Positions 52,201 to 60,626 of a DNA stretch of 64,000 nucleotides are shown one piece after another (the first letter of the stretch is position 1; each line of letters begins with the position of its first letter). The notes under the pieces were generated by a model, which had not been told where the DNA came from, did not search any database, and saw nothing but the letters and a program-made list of their open reading frames with translations. The translations under genes and the position numbers were made by a program. The stretch covers positions 1 through 64,000 of the forward strand of contig NZ_JAQKQJ010000003.1 of NCBI RefSeq assembly GCF_029109325.1, in the 5' to 3' direction. This DNA is from Nodosilinea sp. PGN35. GTDB taxonomy: Bacteria > Cyanobacteriota > Cyanobacteriia > Phormidesmidales > Phormidesmidaceae.

Positions 52201-53417
52201 GCAGCGAGGCCGAAGCCGCCAACCGCATCAAAGACGAGTTTTTAGCCGTGCTCTCCCACGAGCTCAGGTCGCCCCTCAACCCCATTCTGGGCTGGTCGCA
52301 GCTGCTGCAAAAGCGTCAGCCCGACACCACTACGCTGATGCGAGGGCTCCAGACCATTGAGCGCAATGCCAAGCTGCAAACTCAGCTGATTGCCGACCTG
52401 CTCGACGTGTCGCGGATTTTGCAGGGCAAGCTCAATCTAGAGGTTGCGCCGGTACAGCTCCAAAGCACCGTGGAGGCCGCTTTAGAGACGGTGCGGCTGG
52501 CGGCGGCGGCCAAGGCCATTGACATGCATACGGAGTACAGGGCGGCGGCGATCCCGGTAATGGGCGATGCCAGTCGGCTCCAGCAGGTGGTGTGGAACCT
52601 GCTGGCCAACGCTGTGAAGTTTACCCCGGAGGGCGGTCGGGTGGAGATTCGCCTAGAGACCGTCTTTCCCTCGGGCCGTCCGTTGAGCGGCAGCACCGAG
52701 ACGGGGGCGGGACTGCCCCAGGCCCAGGCCCAGCTGACGGTCACCGACACCGGGAAAGGCATTCCGGCGGAGGTGTTGCCCTACATTTTTGAGCGCTTTC
52801 GCCAGGCGGACAGCAAGACCACGCGCCAGTTTGGCGGCCTGGGTTTGGGACTGGCGATCGCCCGGCAGATCGTCGAACTCCACGGGGGCACGATTACGGT
52901 AGTCAGTCCCGGAGACGATCAGGGCGCTACGTTTACCGTGCGTCTGCCGCTGCAGCGCGCCCTAGCCCCTGCCGGTGACGAAAAACCTGCTCTGGCCAAA
53001 GTTCTGGATTCTACCAACCCAGGCAATACCCTGGCGGGAGTACAGATTTTGGTGGTCGAAGACGAGGCCGATGCCCGCGACCTGCTGGTGTTTGTGCTAG
53101 AGCAAGCGGGAGCCTCGGTTACGGCCATGGCCTCCGCCGGGGAGGCGCTGCAGCAGCTATCGGAGTTGCAGGTCGATCTGTTGATCAGCGATATTGCTAT
53201 GCCCGACATCGACGGCTACACCCTGGTGCAGCAGGTACGCGCCCGACTGGCAGAGCGGGGCCAGCGCTGTAAGGCGATCGCCCTCACCGCCTACGCCGGA
53301 GAGATCGATCAGCAGCAAGCCCTGGCCGCCGGATTTCAGCGCCACCTGAGCAAACCCTTTGAACCGGCAGAGTTGATGGCGGCGATCGCCTCCCTGGCTA
53401 CCGACCAAACGGTCTAG
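49287..53417 (+). CDS. Multi-sensor hybrid histidine kinase (GAF-GAF-PAS x3-GAF-HisKA-HATPase-REC)
   Basis: A 1376-residue soluble sensor kinase. Approximate domain order: GAF 25-165, GAF 185-335, coiled coil 335-370, PAS 370-500, PAS 500-635, PAS 635-770, GAF 785-970, HisKA with phospho-acceptor His991 (LSHELRSPLNP), HATPase_c about 1095-1240 (NLLANAVKFTPEGG, GLGLAIARQIVELHGG) and a receiver domain from 1250 with Asp1302 (LLISDIAMPDIDG). There are no transmembrane helices, so it senses cytoplasmic signals. The GAFs lack an obvious bilin-binding Cys, which argues against a phytochrome. A receiver protein gene ends 17 bases away on the other strand. Confidence 0.95.
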   Translation: MPQAPLPHNEAGRLAALRRYNILDTPPEAGFDRITSLAARLFDVPMALVSLVDESRVWFKSSYGFKGQEIQRHSTFCSYALLSDQVLVVADARRDSRFADHPLVQAEAGLRFYAGAPLISQGGFILGTLCLLDTQPRDEFGADQQAVLADLAAMVIDELDLRLAAHRVADIDAALLAVTAGVSTQTGEAFFGALVQHLTQALGVDYAYIGLLSDGGEDSIQTIAACARGAVIDNFEYRLRDTPCEQVLRKRELCCYPAGVQVQFPQASLLTPLGIESYGAIPFFDPQGVALGLLGVMHCQPLANVPLVEALLPTFALRIATELDRQQTDAVRQQVQDDLERLVAQRTGQLSQANQHLQQEIAGHQRTETALRKEREMLRVLLENVQAGIVACDETGILRLFNHAARQFHGLPEEPLPPDQWASYYDLYQADGKTPLATEAIPLFRALQGERVVDAEMVIAPRGGEARTVLSHGQAIADLEGHRQGAVVVMHDITERKRIENALRDSEAQLSSIFKTIPNGVVIFDDQGRLVNANSAAEEIFKLARSALIGRAYGDLAWAITTPEGQALGEDDLPFAQVMRSRQPVYGLEHAITHADGTTTMLCVNASPLFDGDGRIANVVASVSDITQQKQSETTLQASEERYRSVIETVAEGIVLQHADGTIFTCNASAEKILGLTAEQMMGRTSLDPRWAATYEDGSPFVGEQHPAMITLRTGEPQSNVVMGVHKPDGSFTWISINTRPLFHPNDAKPFAVVASFSNITERKLAEAERAQLIREQAARLDAEAGQFRSALLVDISTALASLLNHTQTLGRVADRVVPFFADWCAIDLLRPERGAGQGIERVAVAHSDPAKVELGWQMQRRYPQPLDTPAGVAKILRTGQTELVADISPAALAAVAQDAEHLRLLRELGLRSCIVAPLIARGQVLGAISFVTAESDRHYGLGDLALAENIAHQVAIAIDNARLYQAEQTARSEAEAANRIKDEFLAVLSHELRSPLNPILGWSQLLQKRQPDTTTLMRGLQTIERNAKLQTQLIADLLDVSRILQGKLNLEVAPVQLQSTVEAALETVRLAAAAKAIDMHTEYRAAAIPVMGDASRLQQVVWNLLANAVKFTPEGGRVEIRLETVFPSGRPLSGSTETGAGLPQAQAQLTVTDTGKGIPAEVLPYIFERFRQADSKTTRQFGGLGLGLAIARQIVELHGGTITVVSPGDDQGATFTVRLPLQRALAPAGDEKPALAKVLDSTNPGNTLAGVQILVVEDEADARDLLVFVLEQAGASVTAMASAGEALQQLSELQVDLLISDIAMPDIDGYTLVQQVRARLAERGQRCKAIALTAYAGEIDQQQALAAGFQRHLSKPFEPAELMAAIASLATDQTV

Positions 53418-53433
53418 CCAGGGGCTGGATCAG

Positions 53434-53823
53434 CTAATGGTGGTGGTGGGCCTTGAGTAGGGAGGCCACCTTGGTGAGCAGTTGATCAAACTCGATGGGT
53501 TTGCGAATGAAATTACTGGGTTCGAGGGCCAACCCCTGGGCGAGTTGAAGGGTGTCATAGGCCGTCACAATTAAGATCGGCATGGGGGGTAGAGTAGGAT
53601 TCTGCCGAATCCTTTGGGTGACTTCGTATCCGTTCATATCCGGCATCATCACATCCATCAAAATCAGATCGGGGGGCGCATTTTCAACCTTGGCCAGAGC
53701 CGAACCGCCGTTGCCGGCGGTGTCAACTTCATAGCCTTCTGTTTCTAAAACAGTTCTGAGCAAAAACAGGTTATCTTCTATGTCGTCTACGACAAGAATG
53801 CGGAAATCTGAAGGGCTGCACAC
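53434..53823 (-). CDS. Single-domain response regulator
   Basis: 129-residue receiver domain without an output domain: acidic pair in LVVDDIEDN, phospho-acceptor Asp57 in LILMDVMMPDMNG, Thr in LIVTAYD, Lys in FIRKPIEFD. The C-terminus ends AHHHH. The start is GTG 53823. It is convergent with the hybrid kinase, so it may receive phosphate from that kinase, although the two are not cotranscribed. Confidence 0.92.
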   Translation of the reverse strand: MCSPSDFRILVVDDIEDNLFLLRTVLETEGYEVDTAGNGGSALAKVENAPPDLILMDVMMPDMNGYEVTQRIRQNPTLPPMPILIVTAYDTLQLAQGLALEPSNFIRKPIEFDQLLTKVASLLKAHHHH

Positions 53824-53913
53824 GGTAGTGGACTAAATGAAGTATATGAATAGAGCTAGTCTAGTGGATAAGCTATTCTACCTACCTCAAACTTCAGGCA
53901 CAGATTGGGCCAC

Positions 53914-53938
53914 AAAAAAGGTAGGCCTATGCCTACCT
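53914..53938 (-). terminator. Rho-independent terminator of the 235-aa membrane protein gene
   Basis: On the minus strand AGGTAGGC-ATAG-GCCTACCT is followed directly by TTTTTT and then TGTGG: a perfect 8-base stem with a U-tract. It lies 85 bases downstream of the stop of the membrane protein gene at 54023. Confidence 0.85.
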
Positions 53939-54022
53939 AATCGTGTCCACTGTGTTGAAGGGGTGGGAACTTTGTAGTGTTTAAAGGGCGCTCAGCTGGC
54001 GCTCAATTAGCGGCCCTCAATG

Positions 54023-54730
54023 TTAGCGAGGAGCCGTCACGGTGTTGTAGGGACGGGGGTTGCGAGCGCCCACAGCAGCACCGCCCAGGGCGGCCACCAG
54101 GCCTAGCAGCGAACCTAGCGCAAACGACCAGCCCACCGTGGCGGCGTTGCCCGCAATGGCCTGGGCCTGCTCCTGGGTTACGGCTGGATCCTGTCCAGTG
54201 GTACCGTCGGGTAGAATGTCGGCGGGTACCTGGTTGACAATAGCGTCGGCCCCCTGGGCAACGATGCCAAAGGCTCCAGCGACCCCCGTGGAGAGCAGCC
54301 AGGCGCTGACGGCCAGGGTAGTGGCCCACAAAATTGCGCCGTTGAGCATGGCCGTCTTGCGATTCATAGGGCCACAGGCGCGGGCGGTTACCCAGCCCCC
54401 CAAAAACAGAGCAATCAGCAGGCTGATGATCGACCAGATGCCGACCGCTGCGCCGACGTTGCCGGGATTGTTTTGGGCGGCGTCTGTGCCAGCCAGGGAG
54501 GTGAGACCGATGGCAGCCCCTAGACCAGTCAGCACCAGTTGGGTGGCGATCGCGATCACCAGACCGGCAAAGATCGGCCCCCAGCGCACTAGGTCGTGGT
54601 AATCGGCTACCGCGACGGGGCCGGTGGGATCGACCACGCGCTGGCTAGGATTGGTGCCGTAGGCAGTGGGGTCATCCCGGTAGGCCCCTGGGTCATTTCT
54701 GTAAGCGCCGGGCTCGTTGGTGTAAGACAT
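54023..54730 (-). CDS. Multi-spanning membrane protein with N-terminal DPGAYR repeats, unknown function
   Basis: 235 residues. The N-terminal cytoplasmic tail has three or four copies of a 7-8-residue unit (NEPGAYR, NDPGAYR, DDPTAYG). Four hydrophobic segments follow at about 53-80, 92-115, 129-155 and 198-222, with a hydrophilic loop at 160-195. The part GPIFAGLVIAIA...LVLTGLGAAIGLT...GAAVGIWSIISLLIALF resembles residues 34-110 of the 1022-residue protein at 57059. I do not recognise a named family. GAGGA lies 10 bases before the ATG. Confidence 0.8.
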   Translation of the reverse strand: MSYTNEPGAYRNDPGAYRDDPTAYGTNPSQRVVDPTGPVAVADYHDLVRWGPIFAGLVIAIATQLVLTGLGAAIGLTSLAGTDAAQNNPGNVGAAVGIWSIISLLIALFLGGWVTARACGPMNRKTAMLNGAILWATTLAVSAWLLSTGVAGAFGIVAQGADAIVNQVPADILPDGTTGQDPAVTQEQAQAIAGNAATVGWSFALGSLLGLVAALGGAAVGARNPRPYNTVTAPR

Positions 54731-54847
54731 GGGTACGTTTTCCTCTCAATACAACAGCTCTAAAGACTTTAGGAGACTTTAGGGCTGACTAATCTGACCC
54801 CAATCTATGACGCTTGGGGAACCTCACCATCTGCACATAGGCACAAC

Positions 54848-55048
54848 CTAGACCCTACTAAAGAGGTAGATGATTTGTGCCCCTTGAGAAATAAATAAAA
54901 TAACCCCTAAAAGCAGTTCAGTAGTATTAAAAACCATTCGATCGCCATCGGCCACAGCTGTTGCGGCCAGGTCAAAAAGGTCGGCGGCAGCGTTTTTCTT
55001 CGCAAAAAGATAAGCGGCCTGCGGGGTTAATTCTGCCCTTAGAGACAT
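54848..55048 (-). CDS. Small membrane protein, unknown function
   Basis: 66 residues from ATG 55048 (MSLRAELTPQAAYLFAKKN). The first 40 residues are helical and amphipathic, followed by one transmembrane segment near the C-terminus (LLLGVILFISQGAQIIYLF). I do not recognise the family. It lies upstream of the 235-residue membrane protein gene on the same strand, divergent from glgC. The base composition of the surrounding 100 bases is more AT-rich than average. Confidence 0.5.
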   Translation of the reverse strand: MSLRAELTPQAAYLFAKKNAAADLFDLAATAVADGDRMVFNTTELLLGVILFISQGAQIIYLFSRV

Positions 55049-55226
55049 GTCTTTGCGGGGGCAATACCACACCCTGAGGGAGGATGCCAGGGAGCGATCG
55101 CACCCCCCTCAGGCTGGCTGGCAACATCTCCCCTGGGATTTCTAGGATCGATGGGGGCAGCGCCCGCAGGAGACAAGTTGGGGTTAGTGGCTGTAGTGGC
55201 GATCGAGCGTGATTTAAGGAGATACT

Positions 55227-56516
55227 GTGAACAACGTATTAGGCATTGTGCTAGGCGGCGGGGCTGGAACTCGCCTTTATCCCCTGACCAAAACCCGGGC
55301 CAAGCCTGCGGTGCCCCTCGGTGGTAAACACCGGCTGATTGATATTCCCATCAGCAACTGCATCAACTCAGGAATTTCAAAGATCTACGTGCTGACGCAG
55401 TTCAACTCGGCTTCGCTAAACGCCCATATCTCTCGGGCCTACAGCTTTTCTGGCTTTCAGCAGGGGTTTGTCGAAGTGCTGGCCGCCCAGCAGACCCCCG
55501 AAAATCTAGACTGGTTCCAGGGCACCGCCGACGCCGTGCGGCAATACCTGTGGCGCTTCGAAGACATGGATGTAGACGAATACCTGATTCTGTCGGGCGA
55601 CCACCTGTACCGCATGGACTACAGCGAGTTTGTCCAGCACCACCGCAACACCAACGCCGATATCACCCTCTCGGTGTTGCCAATCGATCATGAGCGCGCC
55701 TCCAGCTTCGGGCTGATGAAAATAGACGACTCAGGCCGCATTGTTGACTTCAGCGAAAAGCCCAAGGGCGAAGCCCTGAAGCAGATGCAGGTGGACACTA
55801 CCACCCTGGGGCTCTCGGCTGACGAGGCCCAGGTCAAGCCCTACATTGCTTCCATGGGCATTTATTTGTTCAAGCGCGAAGTGCTGATCGACCTGCTCAA
55901 ACAGCAGCCAGAGCAAACCGACTTCGGCAAAGAGATTATTCCAGGTTCGGCCAGGGACTACAATGTGCAGGCCTACCTCTTCAACGACTACTGGGAAGAC
56001 ATTGGTACGATTGAGTCGTTCTTTAACGCCAACTTGGCCCTGGTCAAACAGCCCGATCCAATGTTCAGTTTTTACGACGAGGCGGCACCCATCTATACCC
56101 GTGCCCGCTACCTGCCGCCCACTAAGCACCTCCAGTGTGAAGTTACCCAGTCGATGATCAGCGAAGGCTGCATCCTCAAGGAATGCCGCATCATCAACTC
56201 GGTAATTGGCATTCGCTCTCGCATTGAGTCGGGCTGCACCATCGAAGACAGCCTGATAATGGGGGCTGATTACTATCAGTCCAACGTCGAGCGCCGGGGC
56301 ACTTGCGACAGCGCGTCAACACCCCTGGGCATTGGCGCTAACAGCACCATTCGCCATGCCATTGTCGATAAGAATGCCCGCATTGGCTGCAATGTGCAAA
56401 TTCTCAACAAAGACCGGGTTCAAGAAGCCGATCGCGAGGATGAAGGATTCTATATTCGCAGCGGTATTGTCACCGTTTTGCGCGGGGCTACTATTCCTGA
56501 CGACACGGTGATTTAA
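55227..56516 (+). CDS. glgC: Glucose-1-phosphate adenylyltransferase
   Basis: Makes ADP-glucose for glycogen, the regulated step, activated by 3-phosphoglycerate in cyanobacteria. The 429 residues contain [25 protein letters not shown] (parts: [21 protein letters not shown]), [30 protein letters not shown] and a left-handed beta-helix C-terminus ([14 protein letters not shown]). The start is GTG 55227, with AAGGAG 5 bases upstream. A terminator follows at 56593. Confidence 0.97.
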   Translation: MNNVLGIVLGGGAGTRLYPLTKTRAKPAVPLGGKHRLIDIPISNCINSGISKIYVLTQFNSASLNAHISRAYSFSGFQQGFVEVLAAQQTPENLDWFQGTADAVRQYLWRFEDMDVDEYLILSGDHLYRMDYSEFVQHHRNTNADITLSVLPIDHERASSFGLMKIDDSGRIVDFSEKPKGEALKQMQVDTTTLGLSADEAQVKPYIASMGIYLFKREVLIDLLKQQPEQTDFGKEIIPGSARDYNVQAYLFNDYWEDIGTIESFFNANLALVKQPDPMFSFYDEAAPIYTRARYLPPTKHLQCEVTQSMISEGCILKECRIINSVIGIRSRIESGCTIEDSLIMGADYYQSNVERRGTCDSASTPLGIGANSTIRHAIVDKNARIGCNVQILNKDRVQEADREDEGFYIRSGIVTVLRGATIPDDTVI

Positions 56517-56571
56517 CGTTCAAACGGTTGAACGTTCATCGAGAACATGTCTCCACCGGATGGGCTATAGC
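56517..56571. repeat. Half copy of the palindromic family directly after glgC
   Basis: Begins at the base after the glgC stop: AACGTTCAAACGGTTGAACG, then GAGAACATGTCTCCACC and GGGCTATAG. It matches the centre plus right arm of the family; the left arm would lie in glgC and is missing. Confidence 0.65.
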
Positions 56572-56592
56572 CGTAGTTTGTCCCATCCCATC

Positions 56593-56626
56593 AAGAGTCT
56601 CCAGCGTGTCCTGGGGGCTCTTTTTT
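56593..56626 (+). terminator. Rho-independent terminator of glgC
   Basis: AAGAGTCTCCAG and CTGGGGGCTCTT form an imperfect stem around CGTGTC, followed by TTTTTT. It lies about 80 bases after the glgC stop. Confidence 0.8.
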
Positions 56627-56683
56627 GTGTCGCCATCCTCAACCCCAGGGAGCGCTGTAGTCTGGTGAAGTTATGAGAAACCG

Positions 56684-56710
56684 TAGGGTGCATCCGCGCA
56701 GCGATGCACC
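56684..56710. repeat. GTAGGGTGCATC hairpin
   Basis: GGTGCATC (56687-56694) and GATGCACC (56703-56710) form an 8-base stem. The preceding GTAG and the overall look (TAGGGTGC...GCGCAGCG...GCACC) match a small dispersed repeat that I know from many cyanobacterial intergenic regions. Confidence 0.55.
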
Positions 56711-56854
56711 ATTGCCAAGGCTATAGCGGTGTTCAGGTTAATCAAGTACAGGGCCAACCAGCGAACAGGGGACTTAAGCTCCTTGCCTGTGCTGGATCAT
56801 CCTACATACCGCTATGTTTTCAGAGCAAATTCTGCCTGGCTAAACCCGATCAGA

Positions 56855-56952
56855 TATAGCCAGTCTGGTTGGGACAATTTCCCCAGGAACGTTCAAACGT
56901 TTGAACGTGCCTGGGGATGCTGACTGTCTTAACTCAATTGATCATGGCTATA
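56855..56952. repeat. Full-length 98-bp palindromic element (copy F)
   Basis: TATAGCCAGTCTGGTTGGGACA at the left (parts: TATAGCCAGTCTGG, GGGACA) and GACTGTCTTAACTCA...GGCTATA at the right. The centre GAACGTTCAAACGTTTGAAC is flanked by CCCCAGG and CCTGGGG, which extend the hairpin. Confidence 0.85.
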
Positions 56953-56981
56953 TCTGGGGTATGGAATTCGAATTTGATATA

Positions 56982-57038
56982 AAGCCATGAAAAAGGGCGA
57001 TCGCGGCATCTGACTGCGATCGCCCTTTTTTATGGCTT
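56982..57038. terminator. Long bidirectional terminator with HIP1 in both arms
   Basis: AAGCCAT, then AAAAAGGGCGATCGC on the left; GCGATCGCCCTTTTTT, then ATGGCTT on the right: a stem of about 22 pairs with an 11-base loop. It has a U-tract in both directions. It separates glgC (plus) from the 1022-residue protein gene (minus), whose stop lies 21 bases away. Confidence 0.88.
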
Positions 57039-57058
57039 AAAATTGGCTCGAACCCGTG

Positions 57059-60000
57059 CTAGCGAATGACGGCCAGGCTACCGGCAATCGCCGAGCAAAC
57101 AGCCGAAATGGTAGCGGTACCAAAGATCCACCAGGCGGCGGCGGCGGCGGTTTTGCGGGTATCTTCTACCTGCTGGTAGGCCTGGTGCTTAATCTCGGCC
57201 AAACGGTTCTCTACGGCGTGCTCCAGCTGCTCGGCTTTACTCAGGGCGGTGTTGCGCACCTCTTCTACCTGGTCAATGATGCGGTTGGCATCGCTTTCTG
57301 AGATGGCATCGGTGGAGCTCATCAAGGCTACCAGGGTGCCGCGATCGACCTGGTTGAGGCGCAGCTTCAGCGCCTCTAGACCGGCCTGGGGGTCGTCCAT
57401 CAGCTGCTGCAAGTCGCGGCGAATGCCGTAGTAGTTCAGCTCAGGACGGTTCAACGAGTTGAGGTAGTTGCGAATTCGGGCCAGAATACCGCGCACAATC
57501 GACGTGACGCGGGCCTGTACCTGGCGAATCTGTGACACCACCTGGTCGCGCACCGACAGCACCTGATCGACGGCGGCCTCGGCTTCGGCCTGGGTCATGT
57601 CGGGCCGCTGGGCCAGCAGGGCCACAATGGTGTCGCGATCGATGAGCGACAGACGGGTTTGCAGGCGCTCGGCTCCGAGCCGGGGGTCGTTGAGCAACAG
57701 CTTCAGGTCGCGCTTGATACCGTCGGGGTTGAGCGCAGCCTTGTCGGTGTTGCGCAGGTAGTCTTCCAGGGCGCTCTCAAAGGAGATCACCTGGGCCTGG
57801 GCGCGGCGGGCCAGGCGCTGGGGCATGTGCAGGATATCGCGGATGGTGCCCAGCACATCGTCAACAATCTGGTTGGCTTCAGCTTCGTTGAGGTCATCGC
57901 GCTGGCTGAGCAGCTGCACCAGGGTGTCGCGATCCATGGCGGAAAGGCGATCGCGCACGGCCTCCAGACCCGCCTGAGGATTGTTCACCAACAGCTCCAG
58001 GTCGCGCTTAATGCCCTCGGGGTTTAGCTCCGGCTTGCCGGTTTCGAGCAGATAGCGCTCAATGGCGCTGGTGGCCTCGTCGTACTTGGCCTTGGCCTGG
58101 GCGGTCAGTGCGGCGGGGGCGTTGATGGTCTTGTACCAGGTAGACTCGACCTGGTCGAGGGTGCGGTTGATCTCCGCCTCGGAGAGGTCTTGCCGCTGGT
58201 TGAGCAGCTGCACCAGGGTGTCGCGGTCGAACTGGGCCAGCCGCTGGCGCAGGCGATGGATCCCAGCGTCGGGCTCGTCGAGCAGCGTGGCGAGATCGGC
58301 CTTAATGCCTTCGGGATTGAGTTCAGCTTTGTGGGTGTTTTGCAGGTAGTGCTGTAGCCCAACCCACTGGTTTTCGACGCGCGCCTTGGCGGAGGATTGC
58401 AGCCCGGCGGCGTCGGCCCGCACGGTGTTGATGACGCCCTCTAGGCGGTTGGCCACGGTCTGCACATCGGTCTCGCTCAGGTCACCCCGGGTGCTGAGGG
58501 CCTGGGCGATCGCTTCGTAGCTGAAGGGGGCAAAGCGCTCCTGCAAATCGTCGGTGTCGGCGTAGGGATCCTCTAGCAGGCTGCGGAAGGCCTGGGTGCC
58601 CATGTCCGACAGCAGCTCTTCGCGCGGGGTCTGGCGCAGAAAGGTGTAGACCTTGGCCTGCACACTCTTAGCGGCTTCGAGGCGGTAGCGCTCAGACACT
58701 TCGCCCAGGGCCTGACGGCGCACGGCGTCGAGCTGCCGCGAGACGGTGGCAATTTCGTCCTGGGTGAGCAGCCCCCGGGAGGCCAGCAGGTCGGCAAAAA
58801 AGCTGCGATCGAGATCCATTAGCTCCTGGCGCATCAGGCCGGGGTCGGCGAAGGGATCGTAGATCACATCCCAAAACTCTTTCTGCATGCGCTGGGTGTT
58901 GAGCTGCCAGGGATAGGCGTTGAGCAGGTAGGTTTCTACGTCGGCTTTGACCACGCTGTAGCGATCGTCGCCGCTCACCTGGGTGGCAATGGTGTCCACC
59001 TGGCTGCTCAGCTCTTGCTGAACCTGCTTCAGGCGGCCCGCAATTTTCTCCACATCCAGATCGGAGAGATCGGCCCGACCCATGATTACACCCATTAGAG
59101 TGCTCAGACCCTGGTTGAGCGGGTTGGGCTCTTTGCCCTTGCGCTGCTGGCGCAGTTCGGCCAGAAATTCGTCCAGGCGACTGCCGATAGATTCAGCTAC
59201 GAGTTCCTCGGGGTGAGCCGACTTGAGATAGTCAACCAGTTCACCTAGGGCACCGCCGCCGGAGGCTTTGCCCAGGGCCTTGCTCCAGGTGCCGTAGAGT
59301 CGATCGGCAATGCGGCTGGCCTCTTTGCGGGAGAGGTCGGTGCGGCTGCTGACCAGCTTCTCAAAGCTTTCGCGGGTGAGCTGGGACAGGGTGTCGCGAT
59401 CGGCTACCGCGGTCAGGTCAGACTCGCCAATCAGGCGTTCGAATTCGGCTTCTAGCCCTTCAATATCCAGAGAAGGGGACGTCAGGGTGGCGACGTACTC
59501 TTGCAGGGTGTCTTTAATATCTTGCCCCGACCAACCAGCGGTCAGCTCGCGGCGCACGGCGGCGGCGGTGGCTTCGGCGGTCTCAATCAGCTGATTGCTA
59601 GCCATCTTGGCACCCACGGCCCCGGTGGCGGCCCCCATCAGCGACTGGAAGCTAGAGGTCGCGGTTTTGACCACGGAGCCAATCAGCGATCCTACAGTGG
59701 TTGAACTGACCCAAAACAGCAGGCAGAAGTAGGTGCCCCACACCACCAGGCCCGTGATGGCTCCTAGCAGCGCACTGGTGTACAGGCTGAGCTTAACGGC
59801 CAGAAAGCAGGCGCAAAAAAGGGCCAAACTGACCGTAATCACAGTCCAAACGCCGAAGGCGGTGCCAATTTTCTTGGGGCTGGGGCCAGAGCCGCTGCTG
59901 CTCGACGAACTCGATGACGATTGGCCAGCATAGGTGAGACCAGCGGCGATCGACAGGTTCGTCAGCAAAAGATGAAAGCCAAAGGCCAAGATTATGCCTG

Positions 60001-60127
60001 AAAGCAGAGCAATAAGAAATTGAGGCCCAGAAAAAATTGTGGAGGCTTCCTCAGGGGTGGTAATGCCTGGGGCGACTACCTGGGCTAAAAAGCCCCCGGC
60101 TACTCCTAATCCGATGTACTCAGTCAC
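57059..60127 (-). CDS. 1022-residue membrane-anchored repeat protein, unknown function
   Basis: Three transmembrane segments at about 36-63, 88-113 and 117-142, with a run of serines at 70-78 between the first two. From about residue 208 to 985 come eight units of roughly 97 residues. The clearest have the form YLLxTGKPELNPEGIKRDLxLLxNxPxxG..., then DRDTLVQLLxQR and DLxEAEAxxIxDQV; the last four are the most alike. A coiled coil and one hydrophobic segment (about 995-1018, ending AIAGSLAVIR) close the protein. The membrane module resembles the protein at 54023. I do not recognise a family, and the start codon is not independently supported. Confidence 0.85.
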   Translation of the reverse strand: MTEYIGLGVAGGFLAQVVAPGITTPEEASTIFSGPQFLIALLSGIILAFGFHLLLTNLSIAAGLTYAGQSSSSSSSSSGSGPSPKKIGTAFGVWTVITVSLALFCACFLAVKLSLYTSALLGAITGLVVWGTYFCLLFWVSSTTVGSLIGSVVKTATSSFQSLMGAATGAVGAKMASNQLIETAEATAAAVRRELTAGWSGQDIKDTLQEYVATLTSPSLDIEGLEAEFERLIGESDLTAVADRDTLSQLTRESFEKLVSSRTDLSRKEASRIADRLYGTWSKALGKASGGGALGELVDYLKSAHPEELVAESIGSRLDEFLAELRQQRKGKEPNPLNQGLSTLMGVIMGRADLSDLDVEKIAGRLKQVQQELSSQVDTIATQVSGDDRYSVVKADVETYLLNAYPWQLNTQRMQKEFWDVIYDPFADPGLMRQELMDLDRSFFADLLASRGLLTQDEIATVSRQLDAVRRQALGEVSERYRLEAAKSVQAKVYTFLRQTPREELLSDMGTQAFRSLLEDPYADTDDLQERFAPFSYEAIAQALSTRGDLSETDVQTVANRLEGVINTVRADAAGLQSSAKARVENQWVGLQHYLQNTHKAELNPEGIKADLATLLDEPDAGIHRLRQRLAQFDRDTLVQLLNQRQDLSEAEINRTLDQVESTWYKTINAPAALTAQAKAKYDEATSAIERYLLETGKPELNPEGIKRDLELLVNNPQAGLEAVRDRLSAMDRDTLVQLLSQRDDLNEAEANQIVDDVLGTIRDILHMPQRLARRAQAQVISFESALEDYLRNTDKAALNPDGIKRDLKLLLNDPRLGAERLQTRLSLIDRDTIVALLAQRPDMTQAEAEAAVDQVLSVRDQVVSQIRQVQARVTSIVRGILARIRNYLNSLNRPELNYYGIRRDLQQLMDDPQAGLEALKLRLNQVDRGTLVALMSSTDAISESDANRIIDQVEEVRNTALSKAEQLEHAVENRLAEIKHQAYQQVEDTRKTAAAAAWWIFGTATISAVCSAIAGSLAVIR

Positions 60128-60626
60128 GGTGCTGTTCCTTTGAAAATTGCAACTGTTTTGATGCCGCCTGATCTGCCCCTGCCATCAACTCCTACGGGCA
60201 ACTCTTAATGGGAAGGGCTGGAATCAGCCCGGTTCGCCAAAGAATGTGTGCGGCAGGCCTGGCTTGACGAGTACATCTCTTTCTGAGAAACCTTCTCAGG
60301 GAGAAAGTGCTTGCCTAAGCCCTCCGCACAAACAGAACTTAAATAAGATTAAAGAAAAAATCTGAGCCACAAATTTATTAGATGTCTCAGGGCGATCAAT
60401 AGGCTTTTGCTCTTATATGGAAACCTATCTGCCGTAATAGGACATCTATCCCATTGCCTAATTCTTTAGAAGGATAATTATCTGGCGGAACGAAAATCTG
60501 CGCCGTTTGACCAGGCCGTGCCTGCGCTAGGGTGGTGGAACCCAGAGCGAGCCCGCTGCTGGCAACCGAAGCAAAGCCTAGCTCGACGGCTCCTGATGGG
60601 CACAGTCACTTGGGCCGAACACCCAG
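60128..60626. other. Intergenic region upstream of the repeat protein gene
   Basis: About 500 bases, AT-rich around 60330-60480. It holds a perfect hairpin CTGAGAA-ACC-TTCTCAG (60282-60298) and probably the promoter of the minus-strand gene. Short frames here are not supported as genes. Confidence 0.4.

Noticed and set aside
56729..56923. 64-codon plus-strand frame after glgC
   Set aside because: It ends inside the repeat at 56855-56952 and shows no recognisable domain.
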